Under the pieces are notes generated by a model that was not told where the DNA came from, made no database searches, and saw nothing but the letters and a program-made list of their open reading frames with translations. Below, piece by piece: positions 1 to 13,619 of a stretch of 64,000 nt of DNA (position 1 is its first letter; each line of letters opens with the position of its first letter). A program made the translations under genes and the position numbers. The stretch is taken from contig NC_083655.1 in the NCBI RefSeq assembly GCF_963576545.1, forward strand, positions 14,060,440 to 14,124,439. Direction: 5' to 3'. This DNA is from Limanda limanda (taxonomy: Eukaryota > Chordata > Actinopteri > Pleuronectiformes > Pleuronectidae).

Positions 1-1755
1 GGGTGAAGCCAGACAGTCAGAGTGAAACGGGCCATATTACTGTTCTTACCCTGCCATCTGCTGGCTCACATCATTCTAGACCCTGCATCCATCCCTCTGT
101 CATATACCCCCCTCTTTCTCTCTCTCTCTCTCACTCTCGCTCTCATACACACACACACACACAGCTCTCCTTTCCCGTTTTTCTTCTTGTTTTCCTCCAT
201 CCCGCCCTCTGTTTTCCTTCCTCTGCTTTTTTCTAAGTTTATCTTTGTCTCTTCCCTTCTCCCCTCATTTCATTACTCTGTACTCAGCAGCATCGCCATG
301 TCCTCCATGTACACTTCACAAAGCAGGGGGGGGAGCAGAGGTGGAGGGAGCTGAAGGGGAGCGGCAGACGATTGTTATCAAAAAATAAGCGTGGTGTTTG
401 AAAGGGATTTTAATTGAGGCATTCGTTATATTTGAAAAGGTGAAGTCCCGAGGGCACGGAGGAAGAGGAGCAGGCGACCCTATTCATACCTCAGACATTC
501 ATAAAGAATGGCATCTTTTGACTTTCCTTTTTAAAACCGCGCAACCTTAAATGGCCTAAATATAAAGGAGGGAAGGCAGATACGGTAATTCCCTGCACCT
601 TGGGGGGTGCCACCAGAGTGCGGGACAGTAGGATATAGCTGAGGACTCCAATTAACAATGAGAGAGGGTCCGGCCACCCAAATAAGAGGGAAAAAGTCCT
701 CTCTGCAAACCCCCGGAGGGGACGTTGAACTCTCATCTTTTTTTCCACAACCCTCCTTCCTCTGCCGACTTCATTTTTTAGCTTTTTTACCAGTTTTTCT
801 TTTACACTCGCTCACTGTCATCGTCTCTCTCCCTCATTCTGTCTCCGTTGGGTAATTATATCATTAATAATGCCAGGGCCCGATGCTCGTCCCGCTAATA
901 CCAGTTGTCCAGTTTGTATTTCTCCAGCTTAACGGAGGAGGAAGTCGACAGAGTGCACATTTGTTGTTGTCTGGTAAGGTCAGCGCTTCGTGAGCCCAAC
1001 TTCCACTGCAGCAGACGTCCCCTGATGTTGTCTTTTGCTATATTTTGACTGTCTGACCACTGAGTTAAACTTAGACTGTTAGTTTATTGTAAAGTTGAAC
1101 AACGGCTCGCGGCAACACGCAGTAGGTTGGGAGAGTGTTTTTTTTTCTCCGTGTGTTGTCTCTCCAAATTTGTCCCGCTTGCAGATGTGTGCCCTTTCTG
1201 AGCGAGATGTTGCCCACATCTGCAGTTAGGCGCTGACAACACTGATCACCCTGTAGCATTAAACTTCTTCATCCTGTCATCCGATGTCTTATGCAGTTTC
1301 ACTGTGACTAAGTGACGAAGTCTTCCTGTATTATTAGCAAAATGTTTTATCCTTATGCTTTGAGAAATACCTGCAGGCGCAGAACTGTGTAAGCATCCTC
1401 GATGATTTATGCAGTGTAACTGTAACCGAGGCGGAATCCTTGATGATGAAGTTATAAAAGTTTGTTGGAAGAACCTAAAAAAGCGGTTTGTCATCAGCCT
1501 TCAATTTTTCAGTGTCAGATAATCTACAGTATCAAGGAGCATCTGTGAAAACTCATTAAATAAAAGTAAAAAGTTAGTGACAGATAATTATTGATAACAT
1601 ACGGTTCTTTGTTCTTTAGTCCGCTCTTGATGGGTAAATTAGGATAATAATCCAGCAGTGGAGAAGGTGATGCCAGCTACATGAAACAGCTTGAATGCTC
1701 AATAATTGTTAGGCTTCAAAACTTACTTTTCTGCTCGCTAACCTCTTGCAATTAA

Positions 1756-1803
<48 letters not shown>

Positions 1804-2180
1804 TTCCAGTAATCTTCTGCAAGATTGTTTAGCCTCAGATATGCTACCTGACATTCCAGGTTGGATGTGATGGGGCATGTTCGGCGTCATGACTGAGGTC
1901 TGACTGGCTAAGTGGTGCAGCGTCAAACGGAAGGTGAATGAAATAATGACAGCCAGATTATAAGATCTGCAGAGGATAAGTATTGTGCACATGCATGTAT
2001 GAAAAAGCAAAGCATCCAGCCGTGCACACGCTACTGACAAGTTTATGTGCGCACGAACAAAGACGCGCACAAATACTTTTGATCTGACAAAAGCCTTGAT
2101 AATAACAATGCAGATAATAATCACAGTTCAGCAGTAATAACTCATAAAAACAGCCTCAGTTATTCACTGTGCTGCATTCC
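1..2180. other. Intergenic, no gene seen
   Basis: Pyrimidine-rich low-complexity sequence with short TC and AC tracts (about 113-163), then unique AT-balanced DNA up to the GT microsatellite. Open frames are short and unlike known proteins. Confidence 0.7.
1759..1799 (+). repeat. (GT)n microsatellite
   Basis: 41 bp of pure GT. Confidence 0.97.
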
Positions 2181-2184
2181 AAAT

Positions 2185-2965
2185 AAAATACAACTGCAGT
2201 CACATTTAATTTTGACTTTTACAGTGAGACATAAAAAATCTGTCTGGCTAAATCTGACATGCACAGGTACTGAAGAGGGGGATGTGGTTTAAAAATGCAT
2301 TTACGGTGCAGGTCATAAATTAATGTGATTTAATTTGCTCACCCTTCACTTCGGTTTGTGTTACCTGGATGAGGAAAAAAAATGATCTGTACAGTTCAAC
2401 TGGAAATAACTGTGCTATAGCCAAAAAGAACACGAGACACAGGTCACACACTTCATGCATGTCTCACTATAATGTGTCTTTATGTATCTATTACCATGCA
2501 TATGCACAGATTTGCAACATTCGTACAATCAGCAAGGCACAAACTGAGCTCTGCACTTTGCATCTACAAAAAACACTAAAGTCAACTTTAGTCATATTTA
2601 ATTTGGACTTTTACAATGAGACACAAATCAAAGGCTTGTTGGCTAAATCTGACATTCACTGGTAATGAGCAGGGGGATATGGTTTAAAATGTATTTAGTG
2701 TCTAAAAAGGTTGAGGTTATTCGTAATAAATGTGATTTGATCACCTGGATGCAGAACAACATTCTGTAAAGTGAAACTGGAAATTTGTCGAGAACAAGCA
2801 CATGCAGAGACTCACTTTATGCACCTAATACATTCATTACTGAGAGTGTGTTTACCTGTCTATAATCATGCATGACCATAGATTTGTTACCTCTGTAAAA
2901 GCAGCAAGGCACAAACCGATATCTGCACAATTCATATAACCCACAAAAAAACATAAAAGTCACAA
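2185..2965. repeat. Diverged tandem duplication, about 385-bp unit
   Basis: Two neighbouring blocks (about 2190-2580 and 2581-2965) share words in the same order: TTTAATTTTGACTTTTAC / TTTAATTTGGACTTTTAC, GGCTAAATCTGACAT, GGGGGATRTGGTTTAAAA, AATGTGATTT, ACCTGGATG, AACTGGAAAT, CAGCAAGGCACAAAC, then a CTGCAC..T.CAT stretch. The copies are clearly diverged with small indels. No coding content. Confidence 0.75.
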
Positions 2966-3779
2966 TTGTGTGCGTGCAGAGAGGTGGATGCACTCATCCA
3001 AACACACAACAGCCCCTCAACAGTTAATTTGTTTCACAATTATGCAAATAAACCAAACTGAGCAAACCTCAAACCCTCCAAAGCTGCAGCAGGACGACTG
3101 GAGAGTTACACAAGGCCATTCTCATGCTTTTTTCTTATACTTATTTTTTTTTTTACTCATTTGAACAACAATTTGTTCAGCGTGCTATAAATCAAATTAG
3201 ATGTTTGTAATATTTTACACTCGTCTAACAAGTGTGCCACGGCGGCTTGCGTAGTCGCACTCATTTGCAGCGAGAGCACATTTCTAATATCTGAGAGCAT
3301 GTTCTGAGCAAGTGACCAAGTTGAGGTGTGATCTGTTATTTAGACAGGTTGGATGCACTTCCTCACAGCCTGAAATTTCCCCCGGGGCCCTCTTCCATTT
3401 CTCACTGTCATGGATTTGAATCTTTCTACCACTGAACTCTTACAATTACTGAACATTCATCACCTGCCTACCTTCTTTGCTACCTAGATACTGTGTGGAG
3501 AGCAGAGATATGGGGCAGACTCATGCAGTCGGGGAATACCAAGTATCCGCTGCCGTTAACACAGTAATGAATTCTCAGGGATGTTTTTTTTTCTTCTTGT
3601 TTTGCCATCTTAATGTGCATGTTTTTGCACCTGATTAATGTTTCTGAGAGATCACATTCCTTAAAAACATACACTAATACGTTTGATAATACTTTTTTAC
3701 CACGTGCACATTGTTCACGGGCTAATGCAATACATTTGTTTCCACTCACTGATTCATGACTCCTCTCAGCGAACTGTAA

Positions 3780-4245
3780 ATCCTCTACAATAATGCAAAA
3801 TGATCTTTGGCAGCATGTATATCTCCGCAGCTCTCATCTCATGAATAACAGGCCTTTTCTGCGAGGCGAGAGGATCTGCACCCCCGCGGCTTTCCCAGTC
3901 GTACCCTCCAGTCCCTCGTGTTACTCACGCTCATTTGTAGGAGTCTCTTAAAAACTAACCCGGGAAGCATAAATATATTATAATCTCATCGCCCGTCCAT
4001 ATATACAGGTGTCACACTGCCTGGCAAGTTGATTTCCAGGAGGGCAGCCGTTTTTCCTGTGGCAGCGACCGAAGTCACAGGCATTATTATTATCAGACAA
4101 AATGTATTCATGATAGCAGAGGTCCGAGTTTCCCCCGGGCGTTGTTATATAACACCAGACCTCTTTATCAAATTTAACAGTTTATTGGAAACAACTTGTA
4201 CACATGATTTAAGCATGGGGGCGATAAGGAAAGGCTCGGCGTAGC
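3780..4245. promoter_or_regulatory. Candidate conserved non-coding element
   Basis: Unique sequence with moderate GC content, including TGATCTTTGGCAGCATG, a GCATTATTATTATC word and TTTATCAAATTTAACAG. No coding signal. Conservation is guessed from texture. Confidence 0.25.
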
Positions 4246-6289
4246 CTCCAAGCACACCTCCACACGTACACACACACATTATGAACACCAAAAAACAAAT
4301 GCCACACACTCACACCCACACCGACACTGAAACACACACTTTTTTTCCTTATTTTCTATTACTATCACACATCTTCCTCTGGCTCCTGTGCAGCAGCTCT
4401 CCTCTCCCCATCATATCTGATGCAAACTTCCCATGGATGAGCCAGTGGTTTTTCCGAGGAGGTCTTATTTCTGAAGAGCGGCGCAACAGGAATAAACGCG
4501 ACTTGACAAATGGACTTTGTGCCCAGCAGCCAGATTTAAGTGATAATATACCAAAGCCACCCTCCTATTTCATGTGTGTATAGATGTATCCACACAAGTG
4601 GATTAGTAAGCAGGAGCGTTTTCAGGAAAATTTAACTTTTATTTATATTTTTATTCAATTTGTAAATTTTCTGACCATGAATTTAAAAAATTGACATTAG
4701 ATATAAAATGTTCAATAAATTTCTATCTAAATGTTTTTTTTAATTTTAGGTTTCCTTAAATTCTTTCTTAATGCCTTATATTTGTATTGTTTTTCATGCT
4801 TGTTTTTTATGTATATTTTCGGCAAGAACTTTGTACTGCCTTGTGCTAGAAAGCTTTGAAACCAACTTCCCTTATATCCACATATAAAACCTGAATATCA
4901 TCAACTACTAGAAAAAAACAAGGGTGAGTCACTTGTTCAATATTTACTATACCACCTGAAATTTGATATGCAGTATTTTTTTATTATGAAATGTATTGAC
5001 ATTTGTATGTAATGTCAGCACCATCTTCAACTTCATCACAGGGCACCAAATGCAATTTTTTCATTATTTATTGTGATAAATGTAGAGCCGTGGTTAAAAT
5101 ATCATCCTTTCATTTGAATTGTTCCGGTATCTGTTTGACTTTCCAGCGACCAACTGAATACAACACATCAACTGCACTGTCACAATATCCTACAATAACA
5201 AATCCTCCTCCCTCTGTAAGATCTCCTGTGGGGACGGTAAATAGAAACCATCAGTTGGCCGGCTAATGATTTAAAGGGATGGTCAGAGGTCGTACGTTGG
5301 CTATTAATGATCCCTTTTAACAAAATGCACGCACGAGATCCGTCCAATCGGAGGGAGGCAAGGAGTCACCTGGGGCCTCCAAAAGAAGATGTGTCTGGTT
5401 AAGGTTAGGCTGAGGAAGAGCAGAGGCTGAGGGAGCTGCTCTGATGTCTGTGTGTGCAAGTGTGTGCATGTGTGTGTGTTTGCTGCAAACAGGGAACAGG
5501 TCAGTCAGCTGCCTATCAAAGTATGTGAACGCGTGCAGAGACATGTTTAAAAACTGTGTTCACACAGTTCACACGTTTGATCTCTTTATTTCAACATCTT
5601 AAACGTGTCAATGCCTCTATTGTCATTGCACAATAATACGAGTCTAATAGATAAATAACACAAATAATTAATGGAGTCAATCATATGGTATCAAAACAGA
5701 TGAGTATATTTACTACAGTTATATTGCACATTATAATATTGCACAGTTTGGATAATTTTGGCAAAATTCTCTAAGGGCTCTATATATATATGTATCATAT
5801 TTTGTACATTATGTATTATATGGATTTTCTGAATTATTTTCATATTTTTAAAAAAAAGGTAGCCCTCTAAACGACTCGCAGCATGTTGTGTTTTTACATT
5901 CCAACAATTTTTTACTTTTTCTGAGTTATTATGAATACAGTATATGCAGCTTTTCACCTATATATGTTTATTTGAATATTTCCTACACCAAGATGAACTA
6001 AAGCACAATCCAAAAAAAAAGATTTGTGTGGTATTTGAGGCTGAACATTTGTTTACTTCATCTGACACTTTCAGATTTGGAAGCACTCGCCGAGTGTAAA
6101 ACGTGAAAACAAAACCAAAAACTGTGGAGCTCCAGATTTACCAATCACCATAGCCTCTGGATAAAACAGTTAACATTCTACCCTGCTCATATTGTTGGCA
6201 TAAAATGTCACATTCAGAATACTGGTTAAAAATGTTGCCTGCGTGCCACAGCTTAAAGGTTTCTCACCATGTTCTGCACTTGCGGAGCT

Positions 6290-6600
6290 TTAAGAATAAA
6301 CATTTATTAATCCTTTCAGCCGGTTCTGCCCTCGACGGGAGCGTTCTGTGTGATGGAGGTTATCTGCACAACAAGGAATAAGCTTTAAGCATGACTGACC
6401 CGAGACCTCTGTGAAATGAAATCTTTGTCTGTACGCCCTTTGTCTGTTTTATAAACTATTTAAAAATTCTTCCACCGCTTCTTTTCTATCGTATTCTATC
6501 CCTATTGCGGCTGACGGAGGCCTCCATCAGTCCTGTGGAAGTTAATTACGGGAGCCAAGCTGTTGAGGGGTTCAGGAGAAGCTTTTTTCGCCTGAATACT
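6290..6600. promoter_or_regulatory. Candidate conserved non-coding element
   Basis: Unique sequence with ATTTATTAATCC, GAATAAGCTTTAAGCATGAC and GTTAATTACGGGAGCC words and no repeats. Confidence 0.25.
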
Positions 6601-8908
6601 GGATATACACCAAGTCTGGCAACGCCACTGAGCATTGTCTGCTGTGATAAAATATGGACGGAAGTGCTGCTAGGCAAATCGTTTATCAGCCAGGTTTAGT
6701 ATGCACATGTTAAAATGAAAGACTGTGCTATCTGCATAGGTTGTGCGAGCTTAGTTTAGTGTAGCCAACACCGTTTGTTGTGTGTAAATGGCGTGCTGGC
6801 TGTCGCCCCTGTGGGACGTGATCAATCACACATCGCCTGCTTCGCTCTCTCAGCTATGAGCAAATCTATTCACAATATTCACATCAACGATTCAGTCGCA
6901 CCTTAACTACTCTGCTTTGTACTGCCTGTGCCTTTGTTTTGGCAACTCTGTTAGAATATTAAAAAACCTGATTTTAATCTGGCTTCTTCCAAATTTTCAC
7001 TCATCTCCAAACTCTTCACGGCACACTGTGCGAGACCACTTAGCATCTTAGCGCTAAAGGTGTGTTATGATAGTTAAATCTAACATATTCCTTCAAACGC
7101 CAGCGAGCCATTATATGAGCCGTGAGCTGGCATGTTTGCTCTGTCGCAAAGTGGCCTCTAAAATAACTCTGCTCACTCTGTTTAGTCTCCCCGCTCCCAA
7201 TTTGCCCTAATGAGCCAGTTCAAGCTGTCAGCCGCCGAGAGAAAGGAGCTCTCACGACTGTCAGTCCGTGGTGAGCGGAGGAGGACGGGGGGGGGGATGA
7301 GCGGATAGATGGAAGGAGGGGAGGAACAGAGCAAGGTTTAGGGAGGTGGAGAAAGGTCAGGCACAGATTACGCTGGCAGTCACCGGAGCTCCAGTCAGAA
7401 GAAAGAAGAGAAAGCATGAGAAGGAGGAGAAATCCTGCTGCTGACGGCTGGTGTTAACAAGATAATCTTCCTATAAACTATTTAGACATTTTGTCTTTTT
7501 TAATAACCTGCAAAACAAAACAAAATTTACAACAGACGTCATACATTTACCTATAGATGGAGATTTCTGTACAAATGTCAAGTATTTTCAAATCTTCAAG
7601 AGGAAGGTGGGAAGGAGTTTTAAATCTACATATCACTTTAAATTCACTTTGACATATCTTAATGACTTAATCACTGACCGAAACAATGTCATTCTCATAA
7701 AAAGTGAAAATTCCCAGTGTTTTTGTCAAATTACTGGGGGGACCATTATTACATGGCTATTAACAAGTAATCACAAGAGGTGTAATAATGAAGAATGCCC
7801 TTCATTTTTGCAGAGGGCAAGGTAGACACCGGTGTCCAGCCCTCGTCTTCAGAGGAAAATATGGAGGGAACTTAGGTGTTTGATGATGCGTTTAATTCAC
7901 ACAGGAATACATTAATATGATAGTCAGTGGAGCGGCAAAGCCCTCAAGTAAGGTTCTCTCATTAGTATGTTTCTCTATTTCTTTTTTTAATTATTCACCA
8001 AAAAAAACGAGGAGCCACATGACAGATGTATTGGCTGTGTCAAGACAGAATGATTTGAATTTGAATTGTGCATAAAATCGTTTAATTATCGGGCCTCATT
8101 TGTGTGTGTGAACAAAATGTTTTCCTCTAATGAGAATTGGTTGTGAAGTGCCAGTCAACTCATGAGGTGTTTAATGTAATATTTATTCTTTTTCTCAAGG
8201 ATCTGCTCCACTCAATAAACACAAGTCCTCCTGAGCACAAACAGCGCCCTGGTAATGTAGTACAGTGTGGTGGACTAGACACAGTCCACCACACCCTTCA
8301 GTTTCTCACACTTCAAAGGCATACCACTTCAAGTGTGCAATGCCCCATGTGAGCCTCAAAGCTCGTGCGAGTCATTCCCGGTTCCTCCTGATGAGCCATT
8401 ATCTCACTTTGCCGTTGTCACAACTGGTCGGCGAGGCTTCTATCAGGCTAATGAGGTAAACACCTGAACTTGCACACTGGAGCGTTGTCTCCTTGGTTCC
8501 TGCTCGGACAGAACGCAGGAGCCGGCCGCGTGACGACAGGGAATTATTCATGACACCGCTACTTTAAATCGCAAGAGTCAAAGCCGATGAGAACATCTTC
8601 TATTTAGCTGGTTTTGAAGACAACTTCAAAAAATCTAAGGGTAATGACGTTTTCTCACCGTGTACAGAAGCTACGACGTTTGTCTATAAACACTGATAAA
8701 TACTGAGATTTGGTACAAGCAATACAATTAATATCATGTATCGTTTAATGTCTAAAAACAACTAGACCGAAGTTATTTATGATGTTGACTTCTGTACTTG
8801 TATTATCCAAAATGTTTCCAACAACGTTCAAACCCAGACAAAGGAAACTGTAACAGGATGTTTCATTTGGGTTGACTTTTAATTTCATCATATCTGCTCT
8901 ACCCGTTG

Positions 8909-9190
8909 CTCTGCTATAATATTTGGGGCTAACAACGTATGATAAAGGAAAAACACTCTGCTAGCTATTAGCCAGTTAGCCGTTCTATTCCTACCCCAGT
9001 TTGTATAGCTTCACAACTATTAATAAGTCTTTCCTGCGTAACTTGAGTAAAAATTCCATATGTAACCTATTTCGTGAGCATGATTTACACCCGAGTCACA
9101 TCAGGTAGAGTTTCATCGGTAGTGGTGGTGCAGACAACAACTCCCATGATCCTATGTTGCCTCATGACGTCATCAAACTACGACTTTTTG
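8909..9190 (+). repeat. Dispersed repeat, copy 1 (inverted relative to copy 2)
   Basis: Contains CTCTGCTATAA, CTCTGCTAGC, AGCCAGTTAGCC and CAACAACTCCCATGATCCTA, all found in inverted order at 28150-28327. A palindromic CRE-like site ATGACGTCAT lies at 9164-9173. Probably a short non-autonomous element; family unknown to me. Confidence 0.6.
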
Positions 9191-9229
9191 TTATTGTTTT
9201 GATTGAGACACCCATAGCTACATATTGCA

Positions 9230-9600
9230 CATTGAAATATGCATTTCTTCCTCCTTGTTAAGAGGCCTCAGATTACTAATTACAATCAATGCCCTTTTTT
9301 TTTTTAAACACAGGGTCTTTCATGGATTCTCGTTATTGTGTCTTCTAAACTTTGCTTCACAGTTAGGGCTCCACTGCTTTGAGGGTTTTTTTAACACCGA
9401 CCTACTGGAAAAGGGCAGGCACATCATCGCTGGCAATTAATCACACCTAAATGCGTACCCTCACAGAGTGATCTTTTTAAGGAATGATGATTAATGAAAC
9501 TGTCAAATACCTCTCCTTAATGTGGGACGCTGCGAAAACACTCGGTTTGCTTCTGCAATCACGCTTTACACACTCGATGACGGCCTATAGATCTTGTAAG
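9230..9600. promoter_or_regulatory. Candidate conserved non-coding element
   Basis: Unique sequence rich in homeodomain-like words (ACTAATTACAATCAATG, GGCAATTAATCACACC, GATGATTAATGAAAC), directly after dispersed repeat copy 1. Confidence 0.25.
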
Positions 9601-10589
9601 TCGCTGCTATGTGCGTTTTCGCGTGTCTGAAGGCAGCTGCAGCGTGGTGGTGGAAGTGATTTCTGAGAACCGGCGCACATCAAAATACAGGTGCAAGGTC
9701 GGGGAGGATAAGTGGCGCACCTTGTGGGCATGCGGGACGACGTACGAGATGGTTGTGTGTCAGTGATGGTTGAGTCAATTAATTTTTGAACTTGGCAAGA
9801 GATCAATTGTTCCAGTAAGGTGATCCCGTTTCCAACTGGCGGCATATTGAGACAATAACCTATGACAGTATTAATCACTAGCACAACAGCAGGCTAATTC
9901 CCACATGTAATTAGTCTACATTTTAATTCATTGAAAACTAGCACTTTTTGTAACTTGCTTAATTATGTACTAACACTTAATTATAGCCGCGTCCCCCCAC
10001 CCCCGGTTTGTTTCCAGTGCCACAGATGGAAAAACATATTTATTTTGGGGAGGAAGAGATAAAATAAAAACTCCACCTGGGAAAGGAGCGGGAGGTCTCC
10101 GCTGAGTTGGGCTGCGTCTGGTAGGAATTTACTGGATTAGCTCAGTCACAAAATGTGAGATGAACCACACTGTCAGTCACCCTCGGGGCAGAGCACGAGA
10201 GGAAGAGCTGTCAATCAGAGCGGGTCTTCAATAGTTCCATTCACATCGCTTCATGGAATCAGTCTCCCGCTGTCTGCTCTTTGACATTTAACGCACTGGG
10301 GCCACAAGGATGGAGAGGGGGGGAAAACATCCTCAGATCCTCCCTTTCTCTCTCTTTTCCCTTTTTTTCCATCTTTCTGTCCTCAGTCTTTCGCAGAGGC
10401 AGACAGGAGTGTTTAAAGTAATGACGGCGTTCATTTAGTGGGAGACAGTGCCGTAGTTGAGGGTAATAATTCCAGAGTTAACAAAAAAGTTGTGGCACCT
10501 CTTCTGTGCAGTAAATAAATAGATGGGACTAACTCCTTGATAAATCGGTTATGATATCCTGTTGCAGGGAAATAAACATGTGACATCCC

Positions 10590-10990
10590 TAGGGTTGCAA
10601 AGGTTGAAAGTTTCCGGTAAATTTCCGGAAACTTTCCATGGGAAGTTAAGCTCGGGAATTTGGGAACTTTGAAAAAAAAAAACTACGCAAATTAAACGCT
10701 GAGCATTAAAAACATAATTCAAAACCTCCATCTTATTCTACAGAACAATGCCATGTGCACTATCTCATATGTGGAGGCATTTCACCTCATCCAATGTAGA
10801 ATGTAAGGCTGTGTACATTTGTAAATACTGTGCAAAGACCTATGTTAAGAATGACACAACGATGCAGAAGCGTATAGTCAAGTGCCCAAAGTTTCCTCAG
10901 GGCTCAAATCAGCCTATGACAAAACAAAATGTTTATATTTATGTGTGTATATTTCCAGTTTATTCCCTTTAATTCCCTTTAATTCCCTGT
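10590..10990 (+). mobile_element. hAT-like transposon fragment
   Basis: The block opens with TAGGGTTGCAAAGG and TTTCCGGTAAATTTCCGGAA, a terminal sequence I recognise from fish hAT-like elements. It continues into a BED-type zinc-finger frame and closes with repeated TTTAATTCCC words (10957-10990). There is no transposase core (dimerisation domain), so this is a truncated or internally deleted copy. Confidence 0.55.
10748..10972 (+). pseudogene. BED-type zinc-finger fragment of a hAT transposase
   Basis: A 74-codon frame with MWRHFTSS, then CKYCAKTYVKNDTTMQKRIV and KC. The W..HF start, the C-x2-C pair and the final Cys match a BED finger (W-HF ... CxxC ... H-x-C). The expected zinc-binding His before IVKC reads Arg, so the finger is probably dead. 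The frame ends after about 20 residues of unrelated sequence. It is read as a transposon relic, not a host gene. Confidence 0.55.
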
Positions 10991-11829
10991 ATGAGCAGCA
11001 ACTCGAGCTCTAATTTTACTCCATCTACCACCAGACGCAATGAACAGAAAAGCAAAAAAAACTGTGGATCTGCTGAACAGATAACACCTTCCTCTGCCGG
11101 ATGACAAATCCCGCTGCAGTTTTGTTGTCTGTGGTGGTGGTGGTGGTAGGGGGGGGTTATGTGTTTTCTCTCTCTCCTTGTTTGTATTCCGGGGCGGCCG
11201 CCTGGCTCCGAGTGAGGTATACAGAGTCATTGCTCTTTTGGCTCCAGCCCTGACATCTCGTGCCCTCGAGTGCGGACTCCTTAGCCACGATCTGATCAGC
11301 ATCTTTATAGTTTATCAGCCTTGGGGTTCAATTTTGGCTTGGATGCTTTTACAAATGAACGCAATCACTGGTGAGCCTTCGCATCCTGATTGCATTGAGA
11401 GAAGCGGGCGGAGGAAAGTTTAGTGGATTACCGTGCCACTTGAGGATGGAGCACAAACACATTGAGGCAGCCACAGAGGGGGTCGCCGGTACACCCCCCC
11501 GCCCGCCCGCCCCTCCTCCTGCCTGGGCTATTGGCACTCGCTGCTTGTACTCCGTCTTATTTTACTAAAATAATATAATTGTCTCCCATCTTATTGCTTG
11601 TAAAGCCATCTTCTGTCTGCAGGCGATGTGTGTGATCAATGTACTAGCTAACAGAATCAATTCTTCCAGGAATACCTTGTGTTTGTGAAATGATCCCAGG
11701 CAGCTGCAGCCAAACGACTGGGCAGGAAGTGGGAATCCGTGCTACAAGGATTAGTTTAGTGACTTGGACCCTCCAGTTCACACTGAATAGTATGTCCCCC
11801 TATCCATTCCTCATATTGTACAGTAAGAG

Positions 11830-11990
11830 TGTTTGTGTACTTGCACTTCTATCTTTGTGAGGACCAGCTGAGTTAAAGACCTTGGAGGATTTGGTTGGAC
11901 AGTCCTAACAAACACCAAAGGGTTGTTTGAGGCGTCTTTTAGGGATCAGGTTAGAAATAGGTTTAACTTGGAGGTAGGGCTTTTGAAGAC
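11830..11990 (+). repeat. Dispersed repeat, 'TTTGTGAGGAC' family
   Basis: TACTTGCACTTCTATCTTTG followed by TGAGGACCAG and GGTTAG/AGGTTT words. This is a teleost repeat type that often borders GT microsatellites; related pieces lie at 42400 and 60381. Confidence 0.45.
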
Positions 11991-13594
11991 TTATTTTAGA
12001 CTATATAAGATCTATGTCAAGTACAACAGAAATTAGGGAATATCAGAGTCCCAGAACTACTTATACCTCTTTATACACTATAAGTAGGGGTACACACAGG
12101 TTTATTAAATTCAGGTTAACCCTCTTAAAAGGTGATTCAATCCTCTCCCATTGCCAGTCGAGGAGTTTGCTTGTTTTTACTCCACTGCATCATGTTTGAC
12201 AACACAAATTTTGCCGAATTAGCATGTTCACCCGGGTGTCTCGTTTCTAACTCCGCCGATCGAAGCAGGAGCCGGTTAAAACCTGTATCTACTACAGAGA
12301 TATTTGACGCGGGAGTGAATGGCGAATGTATCCATTCCCGTTGCAGACCAAAACCAGATGTTAGTGGGTGTGAGCGGATTTTTTGACAAGTGCAAAAGGG
12401 GCTTTACGCTTGTCAATAATGGAAGATAGGTTGAAGAAGTCTAGTGGAGAAAAAGTCTCTTAACACTATGTTATCTCACAAACTACAGACAAGCTACAGA
12501 CAAGCTGAGAGTACTGCAATAATTAGTCATCAGTTCCATGTTGATCTTGTTTAAAGAACTAAAACACTTTGAAAGCTAAAAAGAAGTAGCATTACAGAAT
12601 CATAATTAAGACTTTAGTATATTTAAGACTTTGTCTGTAATATTTCAATGTATTTAAGACATTTAAAGACCAAAAATGTGAATGCGGATCATCCCAATTA
12701 ACACAGAGCATCCATTAACTATTGTACTTGCTGTAACTGCTACAATATTGGGCTCCTTGAGATGTTTTCAATTGCGCTTGAAAATTATAAATCAAGTAAA
12801 AAGCAATTTATTCCTATCATTCTGAAAGTTAACTGTAAAACCATACAACAAGAAAAATAAGGAAATGAGCAGAACCTAATTTACTGGCAGTAAGAGATAA
12901 ATTCTGTCAATAAGTGTGGACAAAGCCCAAATATAACAACTGCATGATTCATTGCAGTAAAGGTGTCTATCCTTGTATGACTCATTGCCAATCCTGATTG
13001 ATTTTCCCCAATGTGCACACATCCTCTTATTCTACAAATAAACAATTATATCAAAAGGGAATTATAGGAGACCTCTGGGGCGGACTCAGGTTAATAATAT
13101 GCAGGGGGGGGGAGAAACCTGTCAAAAGAAAACCATTTGGCAGGTCAGGCTGTAAGTGGTTGTGCAAGGAAACAACTGTGGCAGGGGCAGTTATGTTTTG
13201 TCATGTCTTGTGTTTTTACAGAGAGTCACAAAACATTCACACAAAACGCCTGAGAAGAGAGCGTGACTGACGTTTTGAGCATATTGTTTTAATATGGTGT
13301 AAACTACTGGCTTGGCAGGCCTTTAGCAAAAGCAGTACAGGGCTTAATAAGCATGGAGATCTTTCCAAGAGGTACCATGACATATTGAATTACTTATACG
13401 CGTTGTGGGAAAAAAAAACAAAAAAAAGAAATGTTATGTTAATTCCGGTATGCCTTTGCAATTGTCATTCAGTTGTTTAGTCCGGTGGTTTAATTCGATT
13501 TAGGGGGAAACAGCGATGCCAAATTGTGTCTTTTGATAACGTCGCTGAAATGATTGAGTTATGTGTTATTGCATTTGTGACTTGAGTTGGGTCA

Positions 13595-13619
13595 GCTGCT
13601 GCTGCTGCTGCTGCTGCTG
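13595..13619 (+). repeat. (GCT)n trinucleotide repeat
   Basis: Eight GCT units in non-coding DNA. Confidence 0.95.
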
